A DNA stretch of 64,000 nucleotides from JBELHR01 sp049606855 (lineage in GTDB: Bacteria > Bacteroidota > Bacteroidia > Flavobacteriales > Flavobacteriaceae), in the NCBI GenBank assembly GCA_049606855.1, contig JBMYVY010000001.1, forward strand, positions 124,001 through 188,000, written 5' to 3'. The position numbers and the translations under genes were made by a program. Shown piece by piece: positions 8,016 through 15,039 of this stretch. Each line of letters opens with the position of its first letter. Positions within the stretch are counted from its first letter, which is position 1. Below the pieces are notes generated by a model. It was given only the letters and a program-made list of their open reading frames with translations. It ran no database searches and was not told the origin of the DNA.

Positions 8016-9090
8016 AACGAATAATTTTCAACGGTTGATAATCATCCAAATAATTTTTGACGACTAATCTTGCAGCAGGGGTATCTTCTATTATGGTAAG
8101 ATTGTTTTTGAGCTTTTCTGGATTACTCAATTGTTGAGCCAGATCAACAAAACAATATCCTATAATTTCACCATCCTCGATATAAACAACTCCTTTTTGC
8201 TCAATTTCCCGACCTTTATCAACGATTAGCATATTTGGATTATTAAATTCCTCAAATTTGTGCACCGGTTTCAATTTTTTATTGAATTTTGGCTTAAGGG
8301 TGAGCAATTCTTGATTACATTTTAGATTTGTGATCAATATATTTCCTGTTAAATCATAACTTATTGAAGTTACCATTTGTTGAAGTACTTTGGCTCGTTT
8401 ACTCTGTTTTACGAATAAATTATTAATAGCCTTTTTAATATTTCCACTTTTTGCAAGGTAAAGTATTTGACCATCACTTCTGTGTAAGTAGTATATCCCC
8501 CGAGATCGTGGAATCGGGTCTAGAAGGCGGTCTAGTTTAGGTTTAATATCCTCGTTTAAGTTGCTTTGTACAGTTTGTATTAGAATCTCCTTTTGGTTGT
8601 CCTTTTCTAAAAGTATTTCAAACAATTTTACTGTTGCTAAGGCATCACCATTAGCCCGATGTCTATCAGACATTGGTATTCCTAAAGATTTACACAATTT
8701 TCCCAAGGAGTAAGCAGGTTCTTCTGGAAGTAGTTTACGACTGAGTTCGACGGTACAAAGCGTATTTCTCTCATAGTCATAGCCCAGTTCGTTAAAACTA
8801 TTTTTTAAAATACGATAATCAAAATCAGAATTATGAGCTACTAAAATAGCATCCTTAGAAATTTCAATGATTCTTTTGGCAACCTCATGAAATTTGGGTG
8901 CTGTTTTTACCATTTTATTGCTGATTCCAGTAAGCTTGACAACAAAAGGTTGGATGTTTTTTTCAGGATTTATAAGAGATACGAAACTATCGACAATGCT
9001 GTGACCGTCAAATCTGTGCATTGCGATTTCGGTGACTCCTTCTTCGTTAAATTTACCACCAGTGGTTTCAATATCAATTATTACGTACAT
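7984..9090 (-). CDS. DnaQ-like exonuclease fused to a degenerate GIY-YIG domain
   Basis: A 368-aa soluble protein. Residues 1-165 form a DEDDh 3'-5' exonuclease like the DNA polymerase III epsilon subunit: Asp6, Glu8 (IDIETTG), Asp89 (HNSDFD), His144 and Asp149 (DRHRANGDA). Residues ~195-275 resemble the UvrC/Cho GIY-YIG nuclease domain (GIYYL at 199-202, YLAKS at 211-215), but the catalytic Arg and metal-binding Glu positions appear replaced (NIKKAI; LLTLK). Epsilon-like/GIY-YIG fusions are known and suggest DNA repair. The start overlaps the yggS stop by one base (TAATG). Confidence 0.85.
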   Translation of the reverse strand: MYVIIDIETTGGKFNEEGVTEIAMHRFDGHSIVDSFVSLINPEKNIQPFVVKLTGISNKMVKTAPKFHEVAKRIIEISKDAILVAHNSDFDYRILKNSFNELGYDYERNTLCTVELSRKLLPEEPAYSLGKLCKSLGIPMSDRHRANGDALATVKLFEILLEKDNQKEILIQTVQSNLNEDIKPKLDRLLDPIPRSRGIYYLHRSDGQILYLAKSGNIKKAINNLFVKQSKRAKVLQQMVTSISYDLTGNILITNLKCNQELLTLKPKFNKKLKPVHKFEEFNNPNMLIVDKGREIEQKGVVYIEDGEIIGYCFVDLAQQLSNPEKLKNNLTIIEDTPAARLVVKNYLDDYQPLKIIRFGEEKSTLEG

Positions 9091-9755
9091 TAAATATCGT
9101 AGTTTCTCTTGCCAAAAATTGCTGATCCAACTCGAATCATATTACTCCCAACTTCTATCGCTAATTTGTAATCACCACTCATTCCCATCGAGAGTGTTCG
9201 GAAGGATTTGTAAATGGAACTGTATTGGTCAAAAAGTTTTTTCAATATACTAAATTCAGATTTAATTACCTCTTGATCAGGAGTATTTGTGGCCATTCCC
9301 ATAAACCCCTGAATTTCAACATTTTTAAAGGATAAATTGTTAAATTCTGTTAAAAAACCATCCAATTGTTCAACATCAACACCAAATTTTGAGTCTTCTT
9401 TAGCAATTTTCACTTGAATAAGAATGGGAATTACGCGATCGTGTTTAAGTCCTTGTTTATTAACTTCTTTAATTGTAGAGATTGAATCTATACCGTGAAT
9501 CAAAGAAACAAAAGAGCCCATATACTTGATTTTGTTCTTTTGAACATGACCAATCATATGCCATTGAATGTCTTTTGGAAGTTCTTCATGCTTAGCGCAC
9601 ATTTCCTGTACCTTATTCTCTCCGAAAACACGTTGGCCCACCTGATACGCAGCATTTATGTCTTCCGTTGGTTTTGTTTTAGAAACTGCAACCAAACAAA
9701 CCTCATTGGGTAATTTGTCTTTTAATACTATTAAGTTTTCTCCGATCGTACTCAT
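9090..9755 (-). CDS. yggS: YggS-family pyridoxal phosphate homeostasis protein
   Basis: A 221-aa PLP-binding protein of the YggS/PLPBP family, which buffers free PLP and influences amino acid metabolism without known catalysis. The PLP lysine is Lys26 in AVSKTKP, followed by the FGENKVQE signature, WHMIGHVQKNK, and GMSGDYKLAIEVGSNMIRVG at the C-terminus, the phosphate-binding region. It is the first gene of a five-gene minus-strand operon with start/stop overlaps down to the DUF2400 gene. The serA terminator lies just upstream, so transcription must start in the 40-bp gap or read through; I see no clear promoter there. Confidence 0.94.
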   Translation of the reverse strand: MSTIGENLIVLKDKLPNEVCLVAVSKTKPTEDINAAYQVGQRVFGENKVQEMCAKHEELPKDIQWHMIGHVQKNKIKYMGSFVSLIHGIDSISTIKEVNKQGLKHDRVIPILIQVKIAKEDSKFGVDVEQLDGFLTEFNNLSFKNVEIQGFMGMATNTPDQEVIKSEFSILKKLFDQYSSIYKSFRTLSMGMSGDYKLAIEVGSNMIRVGSAIFGKRNYDI

Positions 9756-9770
9756 GAAATAAATTTAAAT

Positions 9771-9796
9771 AAAAAAACCAGTAATTAAACTGGTTT
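9771..9796 (-). terminator. Rho-independent terminator of the serCA operon
   Basis: On the minus strand AAACCAGT (9796-9789) pairs with ACTGGTTT (9782-9775) around a 6-nt loop and runs into seven T (9777-9771). The stem overlaps the serA stop codon. Confidence 0.85.
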
Positions 9797-10751
9797 ATAG
9801 AGTTTCGCTTATTCTAATTATTTTATCGGCTAATTCTGTGCCTATACGTTCTTGTGCCTCCATAGTTGCAGCTCCAATATGAGGAGATAACGAAATCTGT
9901 GGATGCATTAGAACTTGTATAGCAGGACTAGGTTCATTTTCAAAAACATCCAATGCAGCGAATGACAGTTGATCACTTGACAAGGCCTCTACAAGAGCCA
10001 CCTCATCGACCACATCTCCACGTGATGCGTTTATGAGAATAGCGTCATTTTTCATTAAGGAAAGCTCTTCCTTTCCAATTAAATAAGTCTCTTGTGAGGG
10101 GACATGCAACGAGACGAAATCAGACTGCTTTAGAACCTCTTCCTTAGTTTCAGGCTGGATGTCAAAAAACACAGATTGTCCATCAAAAAACTCCAGCTCA
10201 AGTTGTATTAAATCTACATAAGGGTCATAAGCCACAACTTTCATTCCAAGAGACAAAGCTAATTTTGCAGTGGCTTGGCCAATTTGACCTAAACCAAAGA
10301 TTCCCATAGTTTTTCCTCTGAGTTCCCTTCCTTGACTATAGGCCTTTTTTAGCCCTTTAAAATTAGCATCACCTTCTAAAGGCATGCTTCTGTTAGAATC
10401 GTGTAAAAACCGAACCATACCCATTAAATGTGCAAAAACGAGTTCTGCGACAGAATGAGACGATGCCTGTGGTGTATTGATAACTTCAACACCGGCTTCA
10501 CGAGCGTATTCTACATCGATATTATCCATACCAACACCACCACGTCCCACAACTTTAAGGCTAGGGCAATTATCAATCAAAAAACTTCGCACTTCAGTCG
10601 CTGAACGAACAATAAGTACTTCAATTTGATTTTCATTGATATAATTTTCCAATTGCTCTTGAGCAACATGGGTTAATTCTACTTGCATTCCTGCTTTTTC
10701 AAGTTGATCAATTCCAGCTTGAGAAAGTCCGTCATTTGCTAATATTTTCAT
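9795..10751 (-). CDS. serA: D-3-phosphoglycerate dehydrogenase, short form
   Basis: Oxidises 3-phosphoglycerate to 3-phosphohydroxypyruvate with NAD+, the first step of serine synthesis. The 318-aa protein has the D-2-hydroxyacid dehydrogenase layout: VGRGGVGMDNID in the substrate domain, the NAD-binding GIFGLGQIGQ in the middle, INASRGDVVDE, and the catalytic His in SPHIGAAT. It lacks the C-terminal ACT regulatory domain of longer SerA proteins, so feedback control by serine through ACT is not expected. The start overlaps the serC stop by 4 nt (ATGA), which supports a serine pathway role over another hydroxyacid dehydrogenase. Confidence 0.93.
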   Translation of the reverse strand: MKILANDGLSQAGIDQLEKAGMQVELTHVAQEQLENYINENQIEVLIVRSATEVRSFLIDNCPSLKVVGRGGVGMDNIDVEYAREAGVEVINTPQASSHSVAELVFAHLMGMVRFLHDSNRSMPLEGDANFKGLKKAYSQGRELRGKTMGIFGLGQIGQATAKLALSLGMKVVAYDPYVDLIQLELEFFDGQSVFFDIQPETKEEVLKQSDFVSLHVPSQETYLIGKEELSLMKNDAILINASRGDVVDEVALVEALSSDQLSFAALDVFENEPSPAIQVLMHPQISLSPHIGAATMEAQERIGTELADKIIRISETL

Positions 10752-11803
10752 AGTTGTCTCATCGTTTTTATTAAAGCTTCTACGCTTTCTATTGGAAGTG
10801 CATTGTAAATACTTGCTCTATAACCACCTACACTTCGGTGTCCTTTAATTCCGCTTATTCCATTTACTAGACATAATTCATCAAAAGCTTGCGCATCGTT
10901 CTGGTCTTTTAAATTAAAAGTTACATTCATTAAAGACCGATCTTCTGTATTTGCGAATCCCACGAATTTGTCATTGTTGTCAATCTCCGCATAAAGGGCA
11001 GCTGCTTTCTGAGCATTTAACTTTTCAATGGCCTCAACACCACCTTGATCTTTTAACCACTCCAAAGTCAGCATAGAGGTATATACAGCAAAAACAGGAG
11101 GTGTATTGAACATGGATTCTTTGTCAATATGCACTTGATAGTCCAGCATTGAAGGAATATCACGGCCTGTTTTTCCTAAAGCAGCTTGTTTTACAATCAC
11201 TAAAGTCGTTCCTGCAGGTCCCATGTTTTTCTGTGCTCCAGCATAAATCAAATCAAAGTTTGAAAAATCTATAGATTTAGAGAATATATCCGAACTCATA
11301 TCACAAATCAAGGGAACTTTTGAATTTGGGAATTCCTTAATCTGAGTTCCGAAAATAGTATTATTCGAGGTTAGATGCAGGTAGCTTGCGTCAGTGGGTA
11401 TTTCGAATGATTTTGGGATATAATTGTAGTTCTTGTCTTTTGAACTTGCAACGATATCAACTTTTCCAAATTTCTTAGCCTCTTTTATGGCCTTTGAGCT
11501 CCAAGTTCCTGTATCCAAATAAGCAGCTTTTCCTCCTTCCGGAAGAAAATTTAATGTGGCCATCAAAAATTCTAAACTGGCACCTCCTTGTAGGAAGAGA
11601 ACCTCATAACCCTGAGGTACTTCTAATAATTCTTTGACCAAGGCTTTTGCATGTTCCATTACAGCCACAAAATCTTTTGATCGATGTGAAATTTCAATTA
11701 ACGAAAGGCCAGATCCATTAAAGTCTAAAACCGCCTGAGAGGCTTTGTTTAAAACGGATTCTGGGAGGATACAAGGTCCTGCACTGAAATTATGTATTTT
11801 CAT
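10748..11803 (-). CDS. serC: Phosphoserine aminotransferase
   Basis: Class V PLP aminotransferase that makes phosphoserine from phosphohydroxypyruvate and glutamate; it may also act in PLP synthesis. The 351-aa cytosolic protein shows the N-terminal HNFSAGPCILP, the Gly-rich FLQGGASLEF, CDMSSDIFS, and the PLP-lysine region YAGAQKNMGPAG. The C-terminus has IKGHRSVGGYRASIYN, binding the substrate phosphate. First gene of a two-gene operon with serA. A promoter-like TTG-N19-GAAATTTG lies 24-53 nt upstream. Confidence 0.97.
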   Translation of the reverse strand: MKIHNFSAGPCILPESVLNKASQAVLDFNGSGLSLIEISHRSKDFVAVMEHAKALVKELLEVPQGYEVLFLQGGASLEFLMATLNFLPEGGKAAYLDTGTWSSKAIKEAKKFGKVDIVASSKDKNYNYIPKSFEIPTDASYLHLTSNNTIFGTQIKEFPNSKVPLICDMSSDIFSKSIDFSNFDLIYAGAQKNMGPAGTTLVIVKQAALGKTGRDIPSMLDYQVHIDKESMFNTPPVFAVYTSMLTLEWLKDQGGVEAIEKLNAQKAAALYAEIDNNDKFVGFANTEDRSLMNVTFNLKDQNDAQAFDELCLVNGISGIKGHRSVGGYRASIYNALPIESVEALIKTMRQL

Positions 11804-11826
11804 ATAGTTAGTTCACTTTATACTTA

Positions 11827-11856
11827 CAAATTTCCGCATTTTTATTCAGTTAACAA
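11827..11856 (-). promoter_or_regulatory. Possible serC promoter
   Basis: On the minus strand TTG (11856-11854), a 19-nt spacer and GAAATTTG (11834-11827) approximate the Bacteroidota promoter consensus. The first base pair of the -7 box differs from TA. Confidence 0.4.
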
Positions 11857-11874
11857 ATGAAGAAATCGTAAAAT

Positions 11875-12936
11875 TTATTGAAGACTTTTTAGGAATGTTA
11901 AAACATCAACTCCATCAGCGTAGTCATTCAATCCTGGTCGTTGCGCTTCACCAAAATCTATTTCGCAAAATTCTGGTAAGCCAACACGACACTGTATTTT
12001 GTTCGAATCCTCTTTTAGCTTGGATTTTAAATCATTAAGATTTTCGTATTGTTCATAAAACAAGGTCGCAATAGGGGAGCTGTAGCTTGAATCCTCCTTT
12101 AAAACAAGAAACCCATTCTCTAACATGTTTTTGCTCAAGCTCATCAAAAACACAGCTTTATTATAATCGTAATTATTCATGTATTTCTGATTTCCCGTAA
12201 GATATTTGAAATCATAGACTGCATTAAATAATTGATCAAAATCATAATCTTTGGGGACAAATATTTTTGAAACGTTTCTGCAACCAAGTCCGTAGTAACG
12301 AAAGATGTCTTCTCCTAAACTTCTCAATTGATCTTGATTCTCTTCTCCGGTAAGAACTGCAATAGAATTTCTATTATGACGTATTATGTTTGGTTTTTTA
12401 CCAAAATAGTAGTCAAAATATCTTGCAGTATTGTCACTTCCAGTGGCAATTACTGCATCATATCCACTTAAAGATTCATCTACGACATCAATAAGTTCTT
12501 TAAATTCGGGATTAGTCTCCTTTAGAAAAAGACTGATCATAGGAATTAAATATGGATCATTAGAAGACATTTTGGCCTGAACCTTATTTCCCGAAATTAA
12601 AACGGATAAAAAATCGTGGAAACCCACTAGCGGAATATTTCCTGCCATAATAACTCCAATATTTAAGGGAGTTGTTTCATCTTTTAGATCATAGGGTTTT
12701 ACCCAATATTCAAGATTTGTTTTGTTTAATAGTTTTGCCCATCCCTCTATAGCAAAATACATTTGATCCTCAGTGAACCATCCGTTATTTTCTTTTGCCC
12801 TTTTTAAAAGCATTTCGAATGCCTCAAAAAACAATTCATTTTCCTTTAAATTATTTTTTTTGTGACCCTTGGATTTAAATTGGTCAAAAAACTGACCAAG
12901 TTTATCGAAACTTTCTATTCTATTTGCTAAAGTCAT
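11875..12936 (-). CDS. Acyl-CoA reductase, LuxC-like
   Basis: A 353-aa protein of the LuxC-like acyl-CoA/acyl-protein reductase family, related to aldehyde dehydrogenases, that reduces activated acyl groups to aldehydes with NADPH. Visible features include GVIMAGNIPLVGFHDFLSVL (nucleotide-binding side), AVIATGSDNTARYFDYYF and the GLGCRNVSKIFVP segment, whose Cys fits the catalytic nucleophile. There is no luciferase or other Lux gene nearby, so bioluminescence is not implied; a lipid or fatty aldehyde role is inference. It is divergent from the ferredoxin gene, 58 bp away, a pairing I believe recurs in Bacteroidota. Confidence 0.85.
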   Translation of the reverse strand: MTLANRIESFDKLGQFFDQFKSKGHKKNNLKENELFFEAFEMLLKRAKENNGWFTEDQMYFAIEGWAKLLNKTNLEYWVKPYDLKDETTPLNIGVIMAGNIPLVGFHDFLSVLISGNKVQAKMSSNDPYLIPMISLFLKETNPEFKELIDVVDESLSGYDAVIATGSDNTARYFDYYFGKKPNIIRHNRNSIAVLTGEENQDQLRSLGEDIFRYYGLGCRNVSKIFVPKDYDFDQLFNAVYDFKYLTGNQKYMNNYDYNKAVFLMSLSKNMLENGFLVLKEDSSYSSPIATLFYEQYENLNDLKSKLKEDSNKIQCRVGLPEFCEIDFGEAQRPGLNDYADGVDVLTFLKSLQ

Positions 12937-12960
12937 GAGAAGATATTACAAAGTTTTGTT

Positions 12961-12968
12961 TATTTTTG
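12961..12968 (+). promoter_or_regulatory. Ferredoxin gene -7 promoter box
   Basis: TATTTTTG matches the Bacteroidota -7 consensus 26 nt before the ferredoxin ATG. No well-placed TTG is seen upstream. Confidence 0.45.
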
Positions 12969-12994
12969 TTCTGCAAATTTAATCAAATTATACA

Positions 12995-13345
12995 ATGGCT
13001 ATTATAATAACTGACGAATGTATCAATTGCGGTGCTTGTGAACCGGAATGTCCCAATAATGCAATTTACGAAGGTGCTGAAGATTGGCGCTATGCTGATG
13101 GAACTGAATTATCAGGTAATGTAGTGATGCCAAACGGAAATAAAGCGAATGCAGATGAGGACCAAGAAGCAATAAGTGACGATGTTTATTATATTGTGCC
13201 TGATAAATGCACCGAGTGCAAAGGATTTCATGATGAACCTCAATGCGCTGCAGTTTGTCCTGTGGATTGCTGCGTTCCGGATGAAGATGTTGTTGAAACA
13301 GAAGAGGAACTACTATCCAAACAAAAATTTTTACATCAAGAATAA
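12995..13345 (+). CDS. 2[4Fe-4S] ferredoxin, Alvin type
   Basis: A 116-aa electron carrier with two cluster-binding motifs. The first is C9-x2-C12-x2-C15-x3-C19 followed by Pro. The second is C72-x2-C75-x8-C84-x3-C88-Pro, whose long x8 insertion is typical of Allochromatium vinosum-type ferredoxins. An acidic insert (about 45-65) separates the two halves, and two further Cys (92, 93) follow. It is divergent from the acyl-CoA reductase gene, so the two may be co-regulated; the redox partner cannot be named. A terminator follows at once. Confidence 0.93.
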   Translation: MAIIITDECINCGACEPECPNNAIYEGAEDWRYADGTELSGNVVMPNGNKANADEDQEAISDDVYYIVPDKCTECKGFHDEPQCAAVCPVDCCVPDEDVVETEEELLSKQKFLHQE

Positions 13346-13349
13346 TTTC

Positions 13350-13374
13350 AAGTCGCTCTAGGGCGACTTTTTTT
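13350..13374 (+). terminator. Rho-independent terminator of the ferredoxin gene
   Basis: AAGTCGC (13350-13356) pairs with GCGACTT (13363-13369) around a 6-nt loop, with a T tract to 13374. Confidence 0.9.
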
Positions 13375-13387
13375 ATATCTTGTAGCT

Positions 13388-14356
13388 ATGAAATCAAGAA
13401 GAAACTTTATTAAAATAAGTTCATTAGGAGGCTTAGCACTTGCTCTGACCCCTAAATTAAGAGCTCAAACAAGTCCTGCTGTTAAACCAATTATGATTTC
13501 CACTTGGAGGCATGGTCTGGATGCAAATAATATTGGATACCAGATTTTGGAAAATGGAGGCGACGCCTTAGACGCAATTGAACAAGGAGCCCGTGTAGTT
13601 GAGTCTGATCCAAAGGTAACTTCTGTTGGTTTAGGTGGACGCCCAGATGCTAGTGGAGTTGTTACCCTAGATGCATGCATAATGGATCATAAATCTTCCT
13701 GTGGTGCAGTGATGTGCCTTGAGGAAATTGAAAACCCAATTTCCGTAGCGCGTAAGGTGATGGAGAATACTCCGCACGTTATTCTAAACGGTCAAGGTGC
13801 TCAAGAATTCGCTTTAAGCCAAGGATTTAAAAGAACAAATCTACTTACAGAAGACTCAAAACAAGCCTATGAAACTTGGAAAAAGGAGTCTCGATACAAA
13901 ACCGAGGTAAATGTGGAGAACCACGACACTATTGGTCTTCTCGCAATAGATAAAAATGGAAATATTGCAGGAGGATGCACTACAAGTGGAATGGCTTATA
14001 AAATGAAAGGGAGAGTAGGGGATTCTCCAATTATCGGTGCAGGTCTATTTATTGATAATGAAGTTGGAGGGTGTACCGCAACAGGTGTTGGCGAGGCTAT
14101 TGTAAGAATAGCAGGTTCTTCCACTGTAGTCGAGCTCATCAGGCAAGGATATCACCCACAAGAGGCTTGTGAGTTAGCAGTAAAAAGAATTGTAAAGAAA
14201 CATACTGATATTAAAGATCTTCAAGTTGGCTTTTTGGCTATTGATAAACAGGGACGAGTAGGGGCGTACTCGGTTTATGGAGGTTTTGATTATGCACAAT
14301 ACGATCCAGAAAAAAAAGAATTGATTAAATCTAAATATTTCCGAGAATGGTCTTAG
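13388..14356 (+). CDS. N4-(beta-N-acetylglucosaminyl)-L-asparaginase (glycosylasparaginase)
   Basis: An Ntn-hydrolase that cleaves the GlcNAc-Asn bond left after N-glycoprotein breakdown. The 322-aa precursor starts with a twin-arginine-type signal (SRRNFIK, then a hydrophobic stretch ending LRAQ), so it is probably exported folded by Tat. The autoprocessing site is HDTIG, with Thr181 becoming the N-terminal nucleophile; GGRPDASGVVTLDA and the CTATGVGE segment fit the substrate site. Its stop overlaps the cutC start by 10 nt. Facing GH92 mannosidase and sugar transporter genes suggest use of N-glycans, which is inference. Confidence 0.92.
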   Translation: MKSRRNFIKISSLGGLALALTPKLRAQTSPAVKPIMISTWRHGLDANNIGYQILENGGDALDAIEQGARVVESDPKVTSVGLGGRPDASGVVTLDACIMDHKSSCGAVMCLEEIENPISVARKVMENTPHVILNGQGAQEFALSQGFKRTNLLTEDSKQAYETWKKESRYKTEVNVENHDTIGLLAIDKNGNIAGGCTTSGMAYKMKGRVGDSPIIGAGLFIDNEVGGCTATGVGEAIVRIAGSSTVVELIRQGYHPQEACELAVKRIVKKHTDIKDLQVGFLAIDKQGRVGAYSVYGGFDYAQYDPEKKELIKSKYFREWS

Positions 14357-15039
14357 AAGCTTGTATAGAAAACCTTGAAGAACTAGACTATGCTGAAAAA
14401 AAAGGATTTGATCGGGTAGAATTGTGTACTGCACTTTCCCAAGGAGGACTCAGTCCTTCATATTCTTTTATTAAAAAAGCCTGTAAATCTAAGGTTGTGG
14501 AAGTTCATGTAATGATTAGACCACGTGGTGGGTATTTTCGCTACAGCAATTCAGAACTTAAACTAATGAAAAAAGAAATTAGTATTGCAAAAAAACTAGG
14601 AGCAAAGGGAGTTGTTTTAGGTTGCTTGAATGAAAATGATGAATTGGCTTTTGAAAATCAAACCTTGATCCACCATGCAAGATCTGTCGGTTTAGAGGTA
14701 ACCTATCATAGAGCTTTTGACCTTATTAAGAATAAATTTGAGGCTCTTCAATTGCTCATATCGTGGGGAGTAAAGCGCGTTTTAACTTCAGGTGGAGGAA
14801 GAACTGCAATGGAAGGTTTGGATGTAATACAGGAGTTACAAAAGCGATTCGGGGATCAAATTGAAATAATGGCCGGTAGCGGTATTCATGGAAATAATAT
14901 TCAATTTTTTAAAGCAGCTCTGATTCCAGCCGTGCATTTTTCGATAGGACAAGCAGATGTAAAACTTCCATTAGGTTTTGGCTATAACAGAAGTTTAGAC
15001 CGCGAAAAAGTGGAAGCTATTTTGGACCAAATCAATTAA
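14347..15039 (+). CDS. cutC: CutC family protein
   Basis: A 230-aa TIM-barrel protein of the CutC family. The name comes from a proposed copper-homeostasis role that is not well established. Typical segments are LEACIENLEELDYAEKKG at the N-terminus, RVELCTALSQGGLSPS, VHVMIRPRGG, TYHRAFD and RVLTSGGG; the C-terminus has MAGSGIHGNNI. It overlaps the upstream glycosylasparaginase gene by 10 nt, so the two are probably co-translated, and it overlaps the convergent GH92 gene by 8 nt. No signal peptide is present. Confidence 0.93.
   Translation: MVLEACIENLEELDYAEKKGFDRVELCTALSQGGLSPSYSFIKKACKSKVVEVHVMIRPRGGYFRYSNSELKLMKKEISIAKKLGAKGVVLGCLNENDELAFENQTLIHHARSVGLEVTYHRAFDLIKNKFEALQLLISWGVKRVLTSGGGRTAMEGLDVIQELQKRFGDQIEIMAGSGIHGNNIQFFKAALIPAVHFSIGQADVKLPLGFGYNRSLDREKVEAILDQIN

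Noticed and set aside
11875..12936. Part of a lux (bioluminescence) locus
   Set aside because: The gene is LuxC-like, but no luciferase, LuxD or LuxE gene is nearby; the family is widespread outside luminous bacteria.
12961..12994. Complete two-part promoter for the ferredoxin gene
   Set aside because: The -7 box is good but no TTG lies at 17-23 nt upstream, so only the -7 box is annotated.
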